From Zygaena filipendulae (lineage: Eukaryota; Arthropoda; Insecta; Lepidoptera; Zygaenidae): a DNA stretch of 64,000 nucleotides. The stretch covers positions 5,917,001-5,981,000 of the forward strand of contig OU015673.1 of assembly GCA_907165275.2 (NCBI GenBank). The letters run 5' to 3'. Below, piece by piece: positions 41,516 to 52,831 of this stretch. The first letter of the stretch is position 1; the number at the start of each line of letters is the position of its first letter. Both the position numbers and the translations under genes were made by a program. The notes beneath the pieces are model-generated. The model was not told where the DNA came from, did no database searches, and was given only the letters and a program-made list of their open reading frames with translations.

Positions 41516-43975
41516 GAATAGAATAGAATAGAATAGAATACACTTTATTGTACACCAAAATAATGTTACAGTGTGTTAGCAAAAACTTATAACTAAAGGC
41601 ATACAAAAGGCGGTCTTATCGCTTTAATAGCGATCTCTTCCAGACAACCTTTGGGTGGACAGGACAAATACAGAAAATTTATATGTTGATAGGTAGAATA
41701 GGAATCATAAAATAATACAAAAAATGCACATAGAACATAAATATAAAAAATAAAAATACATAAGAAGATATACAAAGATACACGCGTATATATAAAATAT
41801 ACATACAGAAAAATATATACATATATATAGATAAAATACATAATGTGATTACATACAAAATATTATATATCAACAGTATACGTAACTAAAATTAAAATAA
41901 ATATTAATTAATACGTTACATACATAGATACATAAATACGCACTCACATATACATACATACACATACATACGCATACATACAAATACTCACATACAGATA
42001 CATACATACAATGCATATACAGAAATACTTACATGCAGCTAATATTACTGTTTATCAGTGAGGTAGTTACTCTTCACCAATCCCTTAAAAATAGATAAGG
42101 ATCTAGCCGTGCGAACCTCCACAGGCAGTGCATTCCACAGTCGGGCTGCCTGTACAGAAAATGACGAGCCATAGAAATTGGTACTGTGAGCTGGGATCTT
42201 AAGTAGTAAGGTCTGAGATGAGCGAAGAGCCAGGCTATGAGAAGAACCGAGAAATTCAAAGCTCTTTTTCAGGTAGGATGGAGCAGATGGATTGAACAGT
42301 ATGTTGTAGAGAAGATGCAGGACATGTGCATTCCGGCGGAGGCGGATGGGCAGCCACTTGAGTTTGGAGCGAAAGTCGGAGACATGGTCATATTTTCGTA
42401 AGCCAAATATGAACCGGATGCAAAAGTTTTGGAGACGCTCAAGTTTATTAAGTTGCTCTTCGGTAAGGTCAATGTAACAGGTGTCAGCATAATCGAGAAT
42501 CGGTAAAAGGAGTGATTGTGCTAACGCAACTTTGGTAGCAGTTGGGAGAAAATTACGAAGTCGCCTAAGGGATGCCGCAGATGAAAACAACCTTCGACTT
42601 ACCATATCCAGGTGCGGTTTCCAGGACAGAGTAGTGTCGATAATAACGCCCAGGTTTTTAACCGCATTGCTGTACGGTATGGTAACTGCATTAAACTGCA
42701 CCGGCGGGAGGGAGTTCATGTCTAGCTTGGAGATAGATCGTGAACTACCAACGATAATAACTTGGGTTTTGGCAGGATTTACTTTTAGACCGTACGACTT
42801 GCTCCAGTCTAAGATGCGCGCAAGATCATTATTTGTTGTGTCAATGGCCGAACAGATGTTATTCACGGTAGCTTGCGTGTAGATTTGAAGATCGTCTGCA
42901 TAAAGATGGTAGGAAGAAGATAGTTTCTTAGAAATACTGTTAATGAAGATCGTAAAAAGAAGTGGAGACAGCACGCCACCTTGCGGGACACCGGCAGATG
43001 TTCCACACCAACTGGAGAAGGAATCATCGACACGAATACGTTGCCGGCGCCCATGTAAATAGCTACGAAGCCAACCAATAACCGTTGGAGATATGTTGAG
43101 AGAACGCATCAACGCTAACAGAATGTCGAAATCAACTGAGTTGAAGGCGCTGCTGAAGTCTAGCAGTGATAAAATTGTCAACTGCCCGTTCTCCATGCCC
43201 AGTCGCATATCCTCTGTTATCTTAAGAAGCGCCGAAACAGTGCTATGGCCAGGACGGAAACCTGATTGAAAAGGATTTAAGAGATCATTATTGGTAAGGA
43301 AGAGACTAAGTTGGGAATGGATTAGACGTTCAAGTACTTTGGATAGGAATGGTAAGATGGATATGGGACGATATTCAGAAAAATGTTTGGGATTGGCTTT
43401 TTTCGGGAGAGGTATAACTTGAGCTTCCTTCCATGAAGTAGGGAATGATTCAGAAGCTACAGAGTTGTTGAAAATTTTTGTAATAACGGGAATAATAATG
43501 TCTAGAATTGGGAGTAACATGTTACGGCTGATACCGTCACTGCCAACTGCGCCTGAAGTAATGGATTTTATGGTTCTCTCAACATCACAATCGGAAAATT
43601 GGCTAAGAACGAAAGAAGAAAGATCAGGAGTTGCGGTTGAGGAAAGATATTTGAGAGTGTCAGCTTTTTTAGCATCATCAATAGTAGATGCAGAAGAGAA
43701 ATGTTGATTTAACAGATCAAGGTTTAAGTCCTTAGTGAAAGTGTCATGGCGAGATTTTCCAACTCCTAATGATCGAAGGAATTTCCAGACCTTAGCTGGG
43801 TCACCGTTTTCTACAGATGCATGAATGTGGCGTCGCTGTGCATCCCTACACATCCTATTGCAGCGATTTCGAATAAGCACATATTTTTCCCTGTTGAGTT
43901 CCAGTGTTATTGTTACAATATCAATGGTCCAGATCACGTTGTCATGAAGAATGGTAGTAAGTATCTACTGTTCTA
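41516..43975 (-). mobile_element. 5'-truncated CR1-like LINE with (ATTCT)n tail
   Basis: It is inserted antisense in receptor intron 1. Reading on the minus strand, the reverse-transcriptase frame is followed by a ~530-bp 3' UTR containing (GTAT)n-rich DNA, then GGAAGAGATCGCTATTAAAGC, GATAAGACCGCCTTTTGTATG and a terminal (ATTCT)5 microsatellite at 41516-41541. The endonuclease half is absent, so the copy is 5'-truncated; the exact 5' junction (near 43940-43980) is not marked by a readable duplication. Confidence 0.8.
42045..43937 (-). CDS. Reverse transcriptase of CR1-like LINE (ORF2, N-truncated)
   Basis: The 630-codon frame has no internal stop. In order: linker, PKHFSEYRPISILPFLSKVLERL (residues ~183-205), QSGFRPGHST (224-233), catalytic LLDFSSAF (Asp260), GVPQGGVLSPLLF (316-328), and YADDLQIY (346-353) with the active-site DD, followed by thumb and C-terminal region to LTDKQ. 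Wording such as KVLERL, GFRPGHST and the microsatellite tail fit CR1-like clades more than Jockey. In life the enzyme would copy its own RNA into nicked target DNA; this copy lacks the endonuclease and cannot be autonomous. The intact frame suggests a recent insertion. Confidence 0.9.
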   Translation of the reverse strand: MIWTIDIVTITLELNREKYVLIRNRCNRMCRDAQRRHIHASVENGDPAKVWKFLRSLGVGKSRHDTFTKDLNLDLLNQHFSSASTIDDAKKADTLKYLSSTATPDLSSFVLSQFSDCDVERTIKSITSGAVGSDGISRNMLLPILDIIIPVITKIFNNSVASESFPTSWKEAQVIPLPKKANPKHFSEYRPISILPFLSKVLERLIHSQLSLFLTNNDLLNPFQSGFRPGHSTVSALLKITEDMRLGMENGQLTILSLLDFSSAFNSVDFDILLALMRSLNISPTVIGWLRSYLHGRRQRIRVDDSFSSWCGTSAGVPQGGVLSPLLFTIFINSISKKLSSSYHLYADDLQIYTQATVNNICSAIDTTNNDLARILDWSKSYGLKVNPAKTQVIIVGSSRSISKLDMNSLPPVQFNAVTIPYSNAVKNLGVIIDTTLSWKPHLDMVSRRLFSSAASLRRLRNFLPTATKVALAQSLLLPILDYADTCYIDLTEEQLNKLERLQNFCIRFIFGLRKYDHVSDFRSKLKWLPIRLRRNAHVLHLLYNILFNPSAPSYLKKSFEFLGSSHSLALRSSQTLLLKIPAHSTNFYGSSFSVQAARLWNALPVEVRTARSLSIFKGLVKSNYLTDKQ

Positions 43976-44831
43976 AAGCGGCACCTATCGCATTTAAATA
44001 AAACAAGGCATAAAATGTTATATCCATACTGACGGTCCCATTTCCACAGAGGCGGGTAGAGATTTGCATAGCTAATACACCTGAGGCCTCAACCCTCAAA
44101 TAACACTTGTAAGGGATATCGAAGCCTTGCCAATCGAAGTGAGAGGACCAACGTGGATGTTTTAACTCGAAATCGAAATTGTCTGTACCTCACACCTGTC
44201 CCCTTTGTGTCCCCTTTGAGGTTTTGACTTGCCTATACTGCCTACCTGTATTATGACAGAGAAGTTTTTATTAAAAACTTTGGCAGTTTAGTTTTTTTTT
44301 CTAAATAGGTCGTGTTCCGGTTGCCACTGAAAATCAGCGCCGTGGGACTAATTCCATATAGCCATTTTGGTACCACTGTTAAATTTATTTATTATTTCAA
44401 CAAAATTCCAGAGCACATGACAACAATTTCAAACTTTTATAAATTTATAACTTATTAATCTCCATACTTTACCTGTGTGTTTGTTTTTTTGTATCAAATA
44501 AACTTTATTATATTCTTATTTAGTTGGTGTAAAAATACAGCCTTAAGTATTATTTGAACGACATCTTTCATCTTTCAGATAACCTTTATATTACCAGAGT
44601 ATTTTATGAATATAAATTTTCTCCTCCCGTTTCACCTGCGTTAATTAAAGAGTTTCCATGAGAATTCCGGAACAAGAAGTACCTTAGTCCTTCTTTGTAC
44701 CACTGGAAACGTGTATGCAAAAGTTAAACAATCTTAAATAAAACATACAAAACAAATTTTAATTCAAATCCCGAGAAAACTAACGAAAAACTACTTGCTT
44801 ACACAAAAAACTTAAAAGTTGACTTTTGCAG

Positions 44832-45065
44832 GTAGTCAGGAAGCCAGTGATGCGTACAGCACGGAATATGTTTATCGTCAACTTGGCTGTGTCAGACGCG
44901 CTGGTTTGCTGCGTGGGCACACCCCTCACCCTGATGGAACTTCTCACCAAACATTGGCCGCTGCCGGATTGGCCTAGCCTGTGCAAAGCGTGCGGCGCCA
45001 TACAAGCTATATCAATATTTGTGTCCACGATTTCCATTACGGCGATCGCATTGGATCGGTATCAG
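44832..45065 (+). CDS. NPFR: Neuropeptide F receptor-like GPCR, exon 2
   Basis: The 234-bp exon lies between GACTTTTGCAG and CAG|GTGAAT and is in phase 0 on both sides. It codes residues 65-142: intracellular loop 1 with MRTARN, TM2 with NLAVSD (Asp86, position 2.50), extracellular loop 1 with the family-typical HWPLPDWPSLC, the TM3 cysteine that bonds loop 2 (Cys115 or nearby), and TM3 ending in ALDRYQ (the DRY motif). The TM3 text IFVSTISITAIALDRYQ and the loop-1 Trp are those of NPY-family receptors of insects. The frame runs on past the donor for ~60 codons, but the downstream exon shows the splice must be used. Confidence 0.92.
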
Positions 45066-45865
45066 GTGAATATTGTTATGGACGTAAGATTTTTTCAGTT
45101 GACATACAATTTATTGCATTATATTTGCCAAAACGGTGCAGGTGTTATATCTATATCTACATTTAGTAAAGCTGCAAATCTGGCATGTCTGTACCTACAT
45201 TGGAAATGTTATTTAAACAAAAAGCAGTCATCGAATACTTACCTACTATAGTTACGTTTATATTGCTCTGCGAATTGAGAAAATTATGAGTTTTTCGACT
45301 AATCGTGACACAGGAACAATTTGTCCTTTGTCCTTAATTCAAAACTCAATAAAGCACCTCAAAGTAACTATAGATTTTAGAAACCAATTTTTCAAAAATC
45401 ATGAGATTATTTATGTGTGCATATAGGTTTGCGTGCCGAAGAAAAATTGAATATACCTACTAGTAATTTAATAAAATTCTCACTAGATATAGGTACCTAT
45501 GGTTGCTTCAAGGAAACTATTAATACATCCAAGTATTTTTTTTATATCTGATATTATTATCGCGTTTGTTTTGACATCTGGTTATCATCTCCGGCGGCGA
45601 TATTTCAATCTATATCCGTTTGAGAAAAATATAGAAGTATAACTAGACTTCATTGCCCAATGCCTACGACGATTTTTTTTTCATTGCTTTCTAGAAGTTA
45701 GACATATTTTCTATTGCTTTTGCCATACTCACAATACATTATTTATGTAACGTAAATATTATTGGCATTTAATTTTTATAAAGGGAAAAAAGAAAACAAA
45801 CATAAAATTTACAACCGTTAAAACTTTACAACCATCACCAAACACACTTTCTGTAAATCTTGAAA

Positions 45866-45951
45866 GTTGACTGGCAGAGAATACCACAATGGCATCAAGT
45901 CTGCCTTTTGTACTGTGTTGTACAAAAAGTTTAAATAAATAAATAAATAAA
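45866..45951 (+). mobile_element. LINE 3' tail with (TAAA)n
   Basis: GTTGACTGGCAGAGAATACC, AAGTCTGCCTTTTGTACTG and a (TAAA)n tail form a 5'-truncated LINE end. A near-identical tail is at 51031-51110. Confidence 0.6.
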
Positions 45952-46031
45952 ATATTGTTTCCTGAAATTCTTTTTAAAAAATAATGTACTCACGACAAGA
46001 TCGTACCCGGGCAAAGCAAAAATCAAAATTA

Positions 46032-46267
46032 CGGCCGCACTCAGAGTCGTTTTAACGATTACTTAGGTAATTTTAAGTATAGATTTAAAAAAAACTGGTG
46101 CGCGCAAGACGTTCATAAAATTAATGTTAATTGGCATATATCTCATTAAATTAAATTCAGTTGAATACCATCTAAAATTTATTTAATGAAAGTCTCTGAG
46201 TACGGCAATTTTGTTTTTAAAATCTTTAGTTAAAATTAGTAATTATTAAAACGACTCTGAGTACGGC
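46032..46267. mobile_element. Snap-back MITE, diverged copy E
   Basis: TTA precedes CGGCCGCACTCAGAGTCG, and ACGACTCTGAGTACGGC closes it. The arms retain pairing but have more mismatches than the other copies (GATTACTTAGGTAATTTTAAG), so this is the oldest-looking one. Confidence 0.75.
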
Positions 46268-46299
46268 TTTTTGCATAATAAATGGTTATGATGTGTATT

Positions 46300-46606
46300 T
46301 GAAAGCTTTTTATTAATAAGGTGTCCAGTCCCCCCCCATGGTCTATAATATCCTGTCACCTTTGGGGCATGCTTTCTACTAATTACTATAATTTTTTTTT
46401 TGACGACCCATCTCGGCTGCAGTGTGGGTATTTTTTCCACACAACCTTAACTTCATCAGTACCCAAATATTTTCAATGGAGTTCGCGTCTGGTGACTGCG
46501 AGTGAGAAAAAACCACTTCGTAGCGCGATGTGTACGTGGCACTCATCGTGAGATACGTGCTCTCTCTCCGAAACTCGTGAGCGTACTGAGTTGAATGTCT
46601 AAACAC
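46300..46606 (-). pseudogene. Tc1/mariner transposase C-terminal relic
   Basis: On the minus strand the frame from 46606 contains SQSPDANSIENIWVLMK, clearly the SPDLNPIENLW-type block that holds the last catalytic acid region of Tc1/mariner transposases. The upstream DDE portions and terminal repeats are absent and the surroundings are frameshifted, so it is a dead fragment. Confidence 0.7.
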
Positions 46607-46845
46607 ATGTTAGGCATAAAACCTCTTTACGACTATATTTTTAATACGAAACTTATATTTTTTAGAACACTTACCTACCCCGTGTATGCTCTTGTCGAAC
46701 AGACTTTACCTAGCTATCAAATAAAAAATAATATTAATATTATCAGCTCTTCGAAACTTGTAACGAGCCCTGTTGTTTTATAAAACCTTTTGAAGTGTTT
46801 ATCACCGTTGTTTGTTTGCCTTGTCTTCTTTTATTGAAGTAGGTA

Positions 46846-47784
46846 GGGGAGCGCAGGGTAATGGGAGCCTACTAAGGGAAAACTTGCATAAAAACCACAT
46901 TTATTAACCTTCTTATAATTTTTAACTAGGAACTCTTAGAATGATCATTTAGGTATGTTTTAATCACAGTTAGAATTAATTTCAGTCATATATTAAGGAA
47001 CAATAACGATTTTACAAAAAAAGTCAATCGCTCCCATTACCCGACACGTGCGGTTAATGGGAGCCCATTTCACACTCATATGGGAAATGGGAGCCATAAT
47101 ATTTAGTATTGCGCAAAAGTTAAACTAAACGTACTTTAAATGTGATCTTAGTTAGTTATTACTAACTATTTATTGTAACACAATAAAAAAATCATCTTGT
47201 TAAACAAAAACAAGAAAAATAAAGATAAAATTATCAAAGAAAACCATATGACCCAGATTTTATGGATCCAAACATAACGTACAAATATAAGAAACTATAC
47301 TATCACTTCCAGAACATTCTTTATGGGCCCAGTTCCCGCAACTTCTGCATCGGAACTGTATGGGATCTGTAATAGGAACTATGTCGGCTAGTGAGAGCCT
47401 TCCTAGGCTCCTATTTCCCGCTGACTGCCATTTTGAAACTTAATAATATAAATAATGTAATTCTAATTGCAATCGCAATTTAACACTTGCACTAGTTAGT
47501 ATATGAATCTACGGATGTAATAAAAAAAACACAATAAAATAACAATAAAACTTCATGCTTATCTTGGCGCTGGCAATCCACAATTTTTTATAAGCACCGA
47601 GCGAAAAACACATAATCGTCCCTCGTGACTGAACGCACGGCACTAACGGCTCGTGCTGGTTAGGCGAAGTTACACGAAGATTGACGGACGCGGCCGAGTG
47701 ATTACAATTGCATAAATATGTCTGCATTCAGTTAAATCACCGTAGCTCCCATTACCCGACCGCTCCCATTACCCCGCGTTCCCC
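46846..47784. mobile_element. TA-flanked element with GGGAGC inverted repeats
   Basis: GGGGAGCGCAGGGTAATGGG at the left is mirrored by CCCATTACCCCGCGTTCCCC at the right (about 24 bp), with TA on each side (46844-46845 and 47785-47786). The 939-bp element repeats the terminal word internally (CGCTCCCATTACCCGACACG at 47029, TTAATGGGAGCCCA, AATGGGAGCC, GTAGCTCCCATTACCCGACC), giving subterminal arrays. No transposase was seen. TA duplication suggests Tc1/mariner-like mobilisation. Confidence 0.78.
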
Positions 47785-49294
47785 TATTTACTATTTAACT
47801 GTTAAACTATCGGAAGGTTAGCTCTGATATATGCCAGAGCCGTTCAATCCGGCGATAATTTTGGACGTCGTGTTTACACTGTGCTGTTTTTTCCTCAAAC
47901 ATTGTTTACCCTTTGCTTGTACTTTTAGAAACGTATATGAGCGTGCTCGCATGGACCTAACGGAAAAAATATTAAAATGTCTTTATTATCACCATCGCAA
48001 AACAATATACTGAACAAAATTATAGGTAGGCTTAGTAGGATAGGAAGTATCATCATAGGGGGTATCACATGTTATTACTAATATATGTATATAAATATGC
48101 ATAGAAACACTGATTAAATCACATAGATTAAATTATAAACACAAACATTACTTTAAAATAATCCTAAAAGGTTTCGCAATTTCTATGTAATTTATTTATT
48201 TATTTATTCATTCATTCACATTCATAACACAACAGTCCATAGACCAAATCGTTAAAAATGTATGTGGCTGAATGAAAAAATTAAAAATAATGTATTTTAT
48301 TGGATGATTAGGACCACAAAAAATTAATTTATCATATTTTTTTTAGATACTTGGCACAAGAATGGAATACCCAATTCAAATACAGACACACTTCTCGTAT
48401 TAAGTAATAAATTAATATCTAGTATTGAATATAAGCACTTCAAATAATCAGAACTTAATCAAACTTGTATAGGATGATTCTGGAAGTTAACCCTTTTATT
48501 TAGAATATTAACATTTTATATGCTGGAATCTTGATATCTGCCAAACTTGTGGAAGTTTGTTTTGTTGCCATGAGTACATTTTGTGGGATAAAATAAAAAA
48601 ATACACATGTTATTTGTTGACATTGGATGCCTACTTTAGGTTTTTCAAATATCCTTTGAATTTCATATGTTCATGTTACCCTTTTACAATACAATCTTAT
48701 TCGTAGTTCATTTACAACTAACTGGAACCTCTTATCTTCAGAAGATCAGACAAAGAAGAAGCGTTTGCTGAATGACATCCTATTAATGTTATTACAAATC
48801 TATCGATTTTTTTTTATTCACTCCATTATTTATCAGTTCTATCACTCGAGTGCATGTATGTAATGAACCAAATACCTATACACTAGAGAATTGATAAAAT
48901 CCACTTAATAAAATTGATAACGGCAGCAACTATAAAACATGTAACTTGCAATATTGCGGATCGTAAATTTTGGAAAATATCATACTCGCTATGGATAGAT
49001 AAAGTGCCTAATTTATGGCGACCCCGAGTGTCGGTAATGTTGGTATATATGGACTGTTAATCACATTACTAGAGGCGTGGTGGGCCGTCTGCCTTCAGGT
49101 AATTGTGTTACCCGTTCAATGGAACTCAATTTTCTGTTACATCCAAAAAAGCCACGGCCGTCGGCCACAATTTTTTACGTTTCAACTTTTCCAGACAATG
49201 CAAAAAATAGGTATCTTTTCATGAATAAAAAAGTTTGATGAAAAGCGAAAAAGAGCTTTACATTCTGTGCGATAACACTCGTTTTCTGTTGCAG

Positions 49295-49978
49295 CTGATC
49301 GTGTACCCGACCCGTGCCGGTTTGCAGACAATGGGGGCAATCATCACGATGTTCTTCATTTGGGTCACAGCATTCACCCTCGCCTCACCGCTATACATAT
49401 TTAGGAGCTTGAAGACACACAAGTTAGGTCTTATAGGGATGGATTCGTTAAGTTTCTGCATAGAAGACTGGCCGATAGCGAACGGGCGGGCCATTTACTC
49501 TGTTCTCAGTTTGATTTTCCAATACCTAGTTCCAGTTCTAATGGTGGTCATTGCGCACGTACAAATACATAGGAGGCTGCGGGGACGCAGAAGAAATACG
49601 AAGAAAACCCCAGCGATTTTAATAGCGATAGCCGTCACTTACGTTATAAGCTGGTTGCCGTTGAACGTGTTCAATTTGGCCGCCGATTTCAGTTCAGGTT
49701 CCATGCAAGATGAGAAGATGATGACAATAACGTACGCTATATGCCACATGTTCGGTATGTCGAGTGCTGTGTCCAACCCTTTGCTCTACGGTTGGTTGAA
49801 CGATAATTTCAGGAAGGAATTCGAAGAGATACTCTGCTGTTGCCGGAAAAAGGGTCAGATGAAAAATAACTTTCGGACTAAGAGCAGAAAAATGGACACG
49901 GAACTGACAGCGCTGGCTCAGTTGGAACACACCGTGACTACAAACACGAAAACATCGCAATGCTCGCAGATTTTCTGA
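49295..49978 (+). CDS. NPFR: Neuropeptide F receptor-like GPCR, exon 3 (C-terminal)
   Basis: The exon starts after TTTCTGTTGCAG and codes residues 143-369. It continues DRYQ with LIVYPTR, then TM4 (WVTAFTLASPLYIF), extracellular loop 2 with its cysteine in SFCIEDWP, TM5 (SLIFQYLVPVLMVV), a basic loop 3 (RRLRGRRRNTKK), TM6 with SWLPLN, TM7 with NPLLY, helix 8 (GWLNDNFRKEF) and a CCC palmitoylation-type cluster. The total of 369 aa is normal for the family. The protein should couple neuropeptide F binding at the neuronal or gut cell surface to G proteins, with roles in feeding; assignment to NPFR over sNPF or other NPY-like receptors rests on loop 2 and TM6 text. Poly(A) signals AATAAA follow at 50139. 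Confidence 0.9.
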   Translation: MIVYPTRAGLQTMGAIITMFFIWVTAFTLASPLYIFRSLKTHKLGLIGMDSLSFCIEDWPIANGRAIYSVLSLIFQYLVPVLMVVIAHVQIHRRLRGRRRNTKKTPAILIAIAVTYVISWLPLNVFNLAADFSSGSMQDEKMMTITYAICHMFGMSSAVSNPLLYGWLNDNFRKEFEEILCCCRKKGQMKNNFRTKSRKMDTELTALAQLEHTVTTNTKTSQCSQIF

Positions 49979-50138
49979 CTAAAATCATGTTTCAAATAGC
50001 CAGAGACTACTAGTGTTGAGTTACAGAACATGTGAACTTTGAAGACAGCGTGTCAATTCAAATATTAGGGTAATTAAACCCTTCTTAGTTTTAAGTTGAC
50101 TGAAACATGCCTTTTTTAACATGTTCCATAAAAAAAAC

Positions 50139-50144
50139 AATAAA
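50139..50144 (+). terminator. Receptor polyadenylation signal AATAAA
   Basis: The hexamer lies 161 nt after the receptor stop; another is at ~50294. Either could end the mRNA. Confidence 0.45.
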
Positions 50145-50550
50145 TTACTGTAAAAAATGCTTCATATACCTAAGTAACGTACCTACTCAGTTTTGAACAG
50201 AGAAAACCCATTATGCATTTATGTTAATTCCAAAACAAACTTTCATTGTATGGAGATACACTACACAATATACATGCCTCGACATAACATTGTAAATAAA
50301 ACCATATCAAGCAAGTGAATTAATAATTGAACGATACGACTAAAATTAGGTAAGTACATTTAAATTTCATAAATTGGAATTTTTTTACGGATTTCATTCA
50401 GACTTTTCGATCTGTAATAAATAATTGTAATTCGGTAAAAAAATATCGTTAATAGTAATTACGAATGATGATTCTTTTTGAACTCAGGTGTATTTATTGA
50501 AAACCCAATACTGTTTCTCCAAGATTAAATTAACTTCTGATTGTGTCTTA
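50145..50550. other. Receptor 3' flank
   Basis: AT-rich, without recognisable features apart from a possible second poly(A) signal. Confidence 0.4.
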
Positions 50551-50890
50551 TACATCGCGTTAATGAATTAACCGAAAACTAGAAAGTAGTTTGCTCAAAA
50601 TCAAATAGCGAATCAATCGTACTATATTTTAATATAAGATATTTTTTCACTTTTATTAGCCCATGTCTAAATTATTTATAATACAATATTTTACGCCGCC
50701 CGCAGCACAAATATTCGAACCGATAGGTGCGGGCGTAGCGTAATTTTCGTAGATAGGTCACCTCTAAACTAATGTTGAATAACTTTTAAAGTATTAATTT
50801 TCTTGACATAAAATATATTTGAATCATATTATTGTTTATTTTTTTTAAATAGGTGTATCAGGTTTTTACTTAATTCATTAACACGTTGTA
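50551..50890 (+). mobile_element. TIR element (TACAACGTGTTAATGAATT), copy 2
   Basis: TACATCGCGTTAATGAATTAACCG at the left, CTTAATTCATTAACACGTTGTA at the right. The middle matches 27037-27388 throughout (AGCCCATGTCTAAATTATTTATAAT, GCGGGCGTAGCG) with a few indels. Confidence 0.75.
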
Positions 50891-51878
50891 TATCTGAATG
50901 AGCGAAAATCGTACCATTCTCCTTTGACACTATATTTCTAATCTTATCTTTGACAGTCGCTCATTGAAACAGTCACACTGCACACGATATAATTTGTATG
51001 GATCGCAATTCGCAACTAGTCAGATTAATGGTTGACTGGCAGAGAATGCCACTGTGGTATTAAGTCCGCCTTTTGTACTATGATGTGCAAAAAGTTTAAA
51101 TAAATAAATTAATGAATTAATCTGACTGTTAATAGTCCTTTTAGTCTTGCAGTAATTTTACTATTGACTTCTTGTTTTATATAATAAAGATTATTATTAT
51201 ACGTAAAGTAAAAGATTGTGTTGGGGATATTTATGAGCAAAATATCTATTAAATTGTTTTGTTCATCAATTAATCATCTCTGCTATTTCTTTTTGTTTCT
51301 CTCGTCATCTTGTTAATTAGATAAAATGTTATTGTTTTTGTTTTTGTTTTTTATAAATATCTGAGTTTCTGTAAGTTAATTTATTATCAGCTAAGTTTTT
51401 TCATCCGAATTGCCTTTTTTGTGTATCATAGATAAGTACCCTTGTAAAAAGAAATTAAATTGTAAAATTGTTTTCCTCTTATATATTTTGTAAATATTAT
51501 AGTTGAACTAAATAATAATTATAAACTAGATAGCCTTAATTTAACTAAGCGTTTAAGCAATATTTTTGATTTTGCGTTTTATTGAGCCCAAAACGCAAAA
51601 TAATAATATTGTGGAATTTATCATTACTAAAGATAATCTAATAAAAATAAACGTTTATCATAAGATATGAGTCACAGGTTTTCTAACGAAAATAAATAAT
51701 TAAAATTGTAGTTTTATTATTTACATTTATGAATTCCCTCGGCATCCTAGGTTATAATGTCAATGTTTATGTTATGTTTCTTACCACCAAACTGGAACTA
51801 CACATAATATATTTTTGCATACATATAATGACGAGAAAAAAATAAAAACAAGAGAAAATCTACATCTTTTCATATAAA
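50891..51878. other. Intergenic with LINE tail
   Basis: 51031-51110 is a LINE 3' tail (GTTGACTGGCAGAGAATGCC... TTTAAATAAATAAA) related to that at 45866. The remainder is AT-rich with no exon recognised. Confidence 0.45.
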
Positions 51879-52199
51879 TCTATACTATAATAAAAGAGTA
51901 GAAGCCGCGATTCTGTACATTGAATAGTTTTGACAAATTTTGACAGGAAGGGATAAAAGGAGAGTAACCAACCACAAAAAAGTTTTTTAAAATTATTTTC
52001 TGTCTGTCTGTCTGTTTGCGATAATCTACGAACCCACTGAACGGATTTTCATGCGGTTTTCGCAAATAGATTAAGCTAATCCTGAAGCTACATATTATAG
52101 GCTTTGTTTCATTTAAATAGGATGTTGGCAAAAAAAGATATATAAAACGTAAAAATACAAAAACGTTTCATGCGGGTCAAACAGCGGGGCACAGCTAGT
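51879..52199 (+). mobile_element. Longer Helitron-like repeat, second copy
   Basis: TCTATACTATAATAAAAGAGTAG and TTCTGTACATTGAATAG mark the longer subfamily (compare 28781). It ends TGCGGGTCAAACAGCGGGGCACAGCTAGT. A degenerate forward repeat follows at 52240-52377. Confidence 0.6.
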
Positions 52200-52744
52200 A
52201 GGTATGTACATACATACAAATATTATAAAAAGAAAAGTTACGATTATAGTAAGTTTGTTTGTTTGTTTGTAATGAATAAACTCAACCACTTACTTAACCG
52301 ATTTAAAAAAATATTTTCACTTAAAGTTTCTCAGGGAAACTGAAATTAACTCGAGTGAAACCGTAGGGCAATAACAAGTAATAAATAACTTTTTAAACGA
52401 AGTAGTTTGAATCTCATAAAAAAGGATACTAGAAACTCTAGTTTTATTTTGCCCGTACATTGTGCATTGGTACAAGTCAACATAGCTATCGGTCTGAGCG
52501 AAAATTTCTGAATTAGTCACGGAGTTATCACAAGTGAAATCATGTACTGCAGCTAGTATTAAAAACAAAATATCACCTGAAATTATTTTAAAATCAAACA
52601 GTACGCCTATTTCAATAAAAATTTAATAATATTATTTATTTACTTATATCGCAATATTGAAATTGAAATCGATAGTATTTCTGAGTATATACCTTTTAAA
52701 TATTTGCAAATGTGAACTTTACAGGAATATGAATAAGAAGTATT

Positions 52745-52769
52745 ATGATAGGTCTATGTATTTTATCAG
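52745..52769 (+). CDS. Candidate first coding exon of K3 (weak)
   Basis: ATG plus seven codons (MIGLCILS) and one base run into a good donor (G|GTATGT), leaving exactly the phase-1 remainder that exon a of K3 needs; joined, it would read S-E-V-T-T. The hydrophobic start is only eight residues, shorter than a normal signal peptide, so this may be the end of a longer exon or chance. Confidence 0.2.
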
Positions 52770-52831
52770 GTATGTATGTTAAAATAAACACTAGTCTGCA
52801 ATAAGGCCGCGCATGTACAAATTTAGTTATT

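Larger units (their letters stand above)
41116..44831 (+). other. Receptor intron 1 (3.7 kb) with antisense LINE
   Basis: This phase-0 intron has a GTAAGT donor and TTTTGCAG acceptor. Besides the LINE at 41516-43975 it has degenerate Helitron-like pieces near 41190-41420 and 44620-44720 (CGTTTCACCTGCGTTAATT, AAGTACCTTAGTCCTTC). Confidence 0.8.
45066..49294 (+). other. Receptor intron 2 (4.2 kb)
   Basis: This phase-0 intron (GTGAAT donor, TTCTGTTGCAG acceptor) carries a LINE tail, a snap-back MITE, a Tc1 relic and a TA-flanked element, listed separately. 47790-49290 is AT-rich with no recognisable feature. Confidence 0.8.

Noticed and set aside
41593..41873. Tyr/Ile-rich frames antisense in receptor intron 1
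   Set aside because: They arise from the (GTAT)n-rich 3' UTR of the LINE.
42074..43707. Plus-strand and alternative minus-strand frames across the LINE
   Set aside because: They are shadows of the 630-codon reverse transcriptase frame.
47831..48013. 60-codon frame with Cys/Phe-rich start resembling a secreted peptide
   Set aside because: It lies within the receptor intron, has no splice or poly(A) context and no signal cleavage pattern that stands out from chance.
49258..49960. Minus-strand frames opposite receptor exon 3
   Set aside because: They are antisense shadows of a strongly recognisable GPCR exon.
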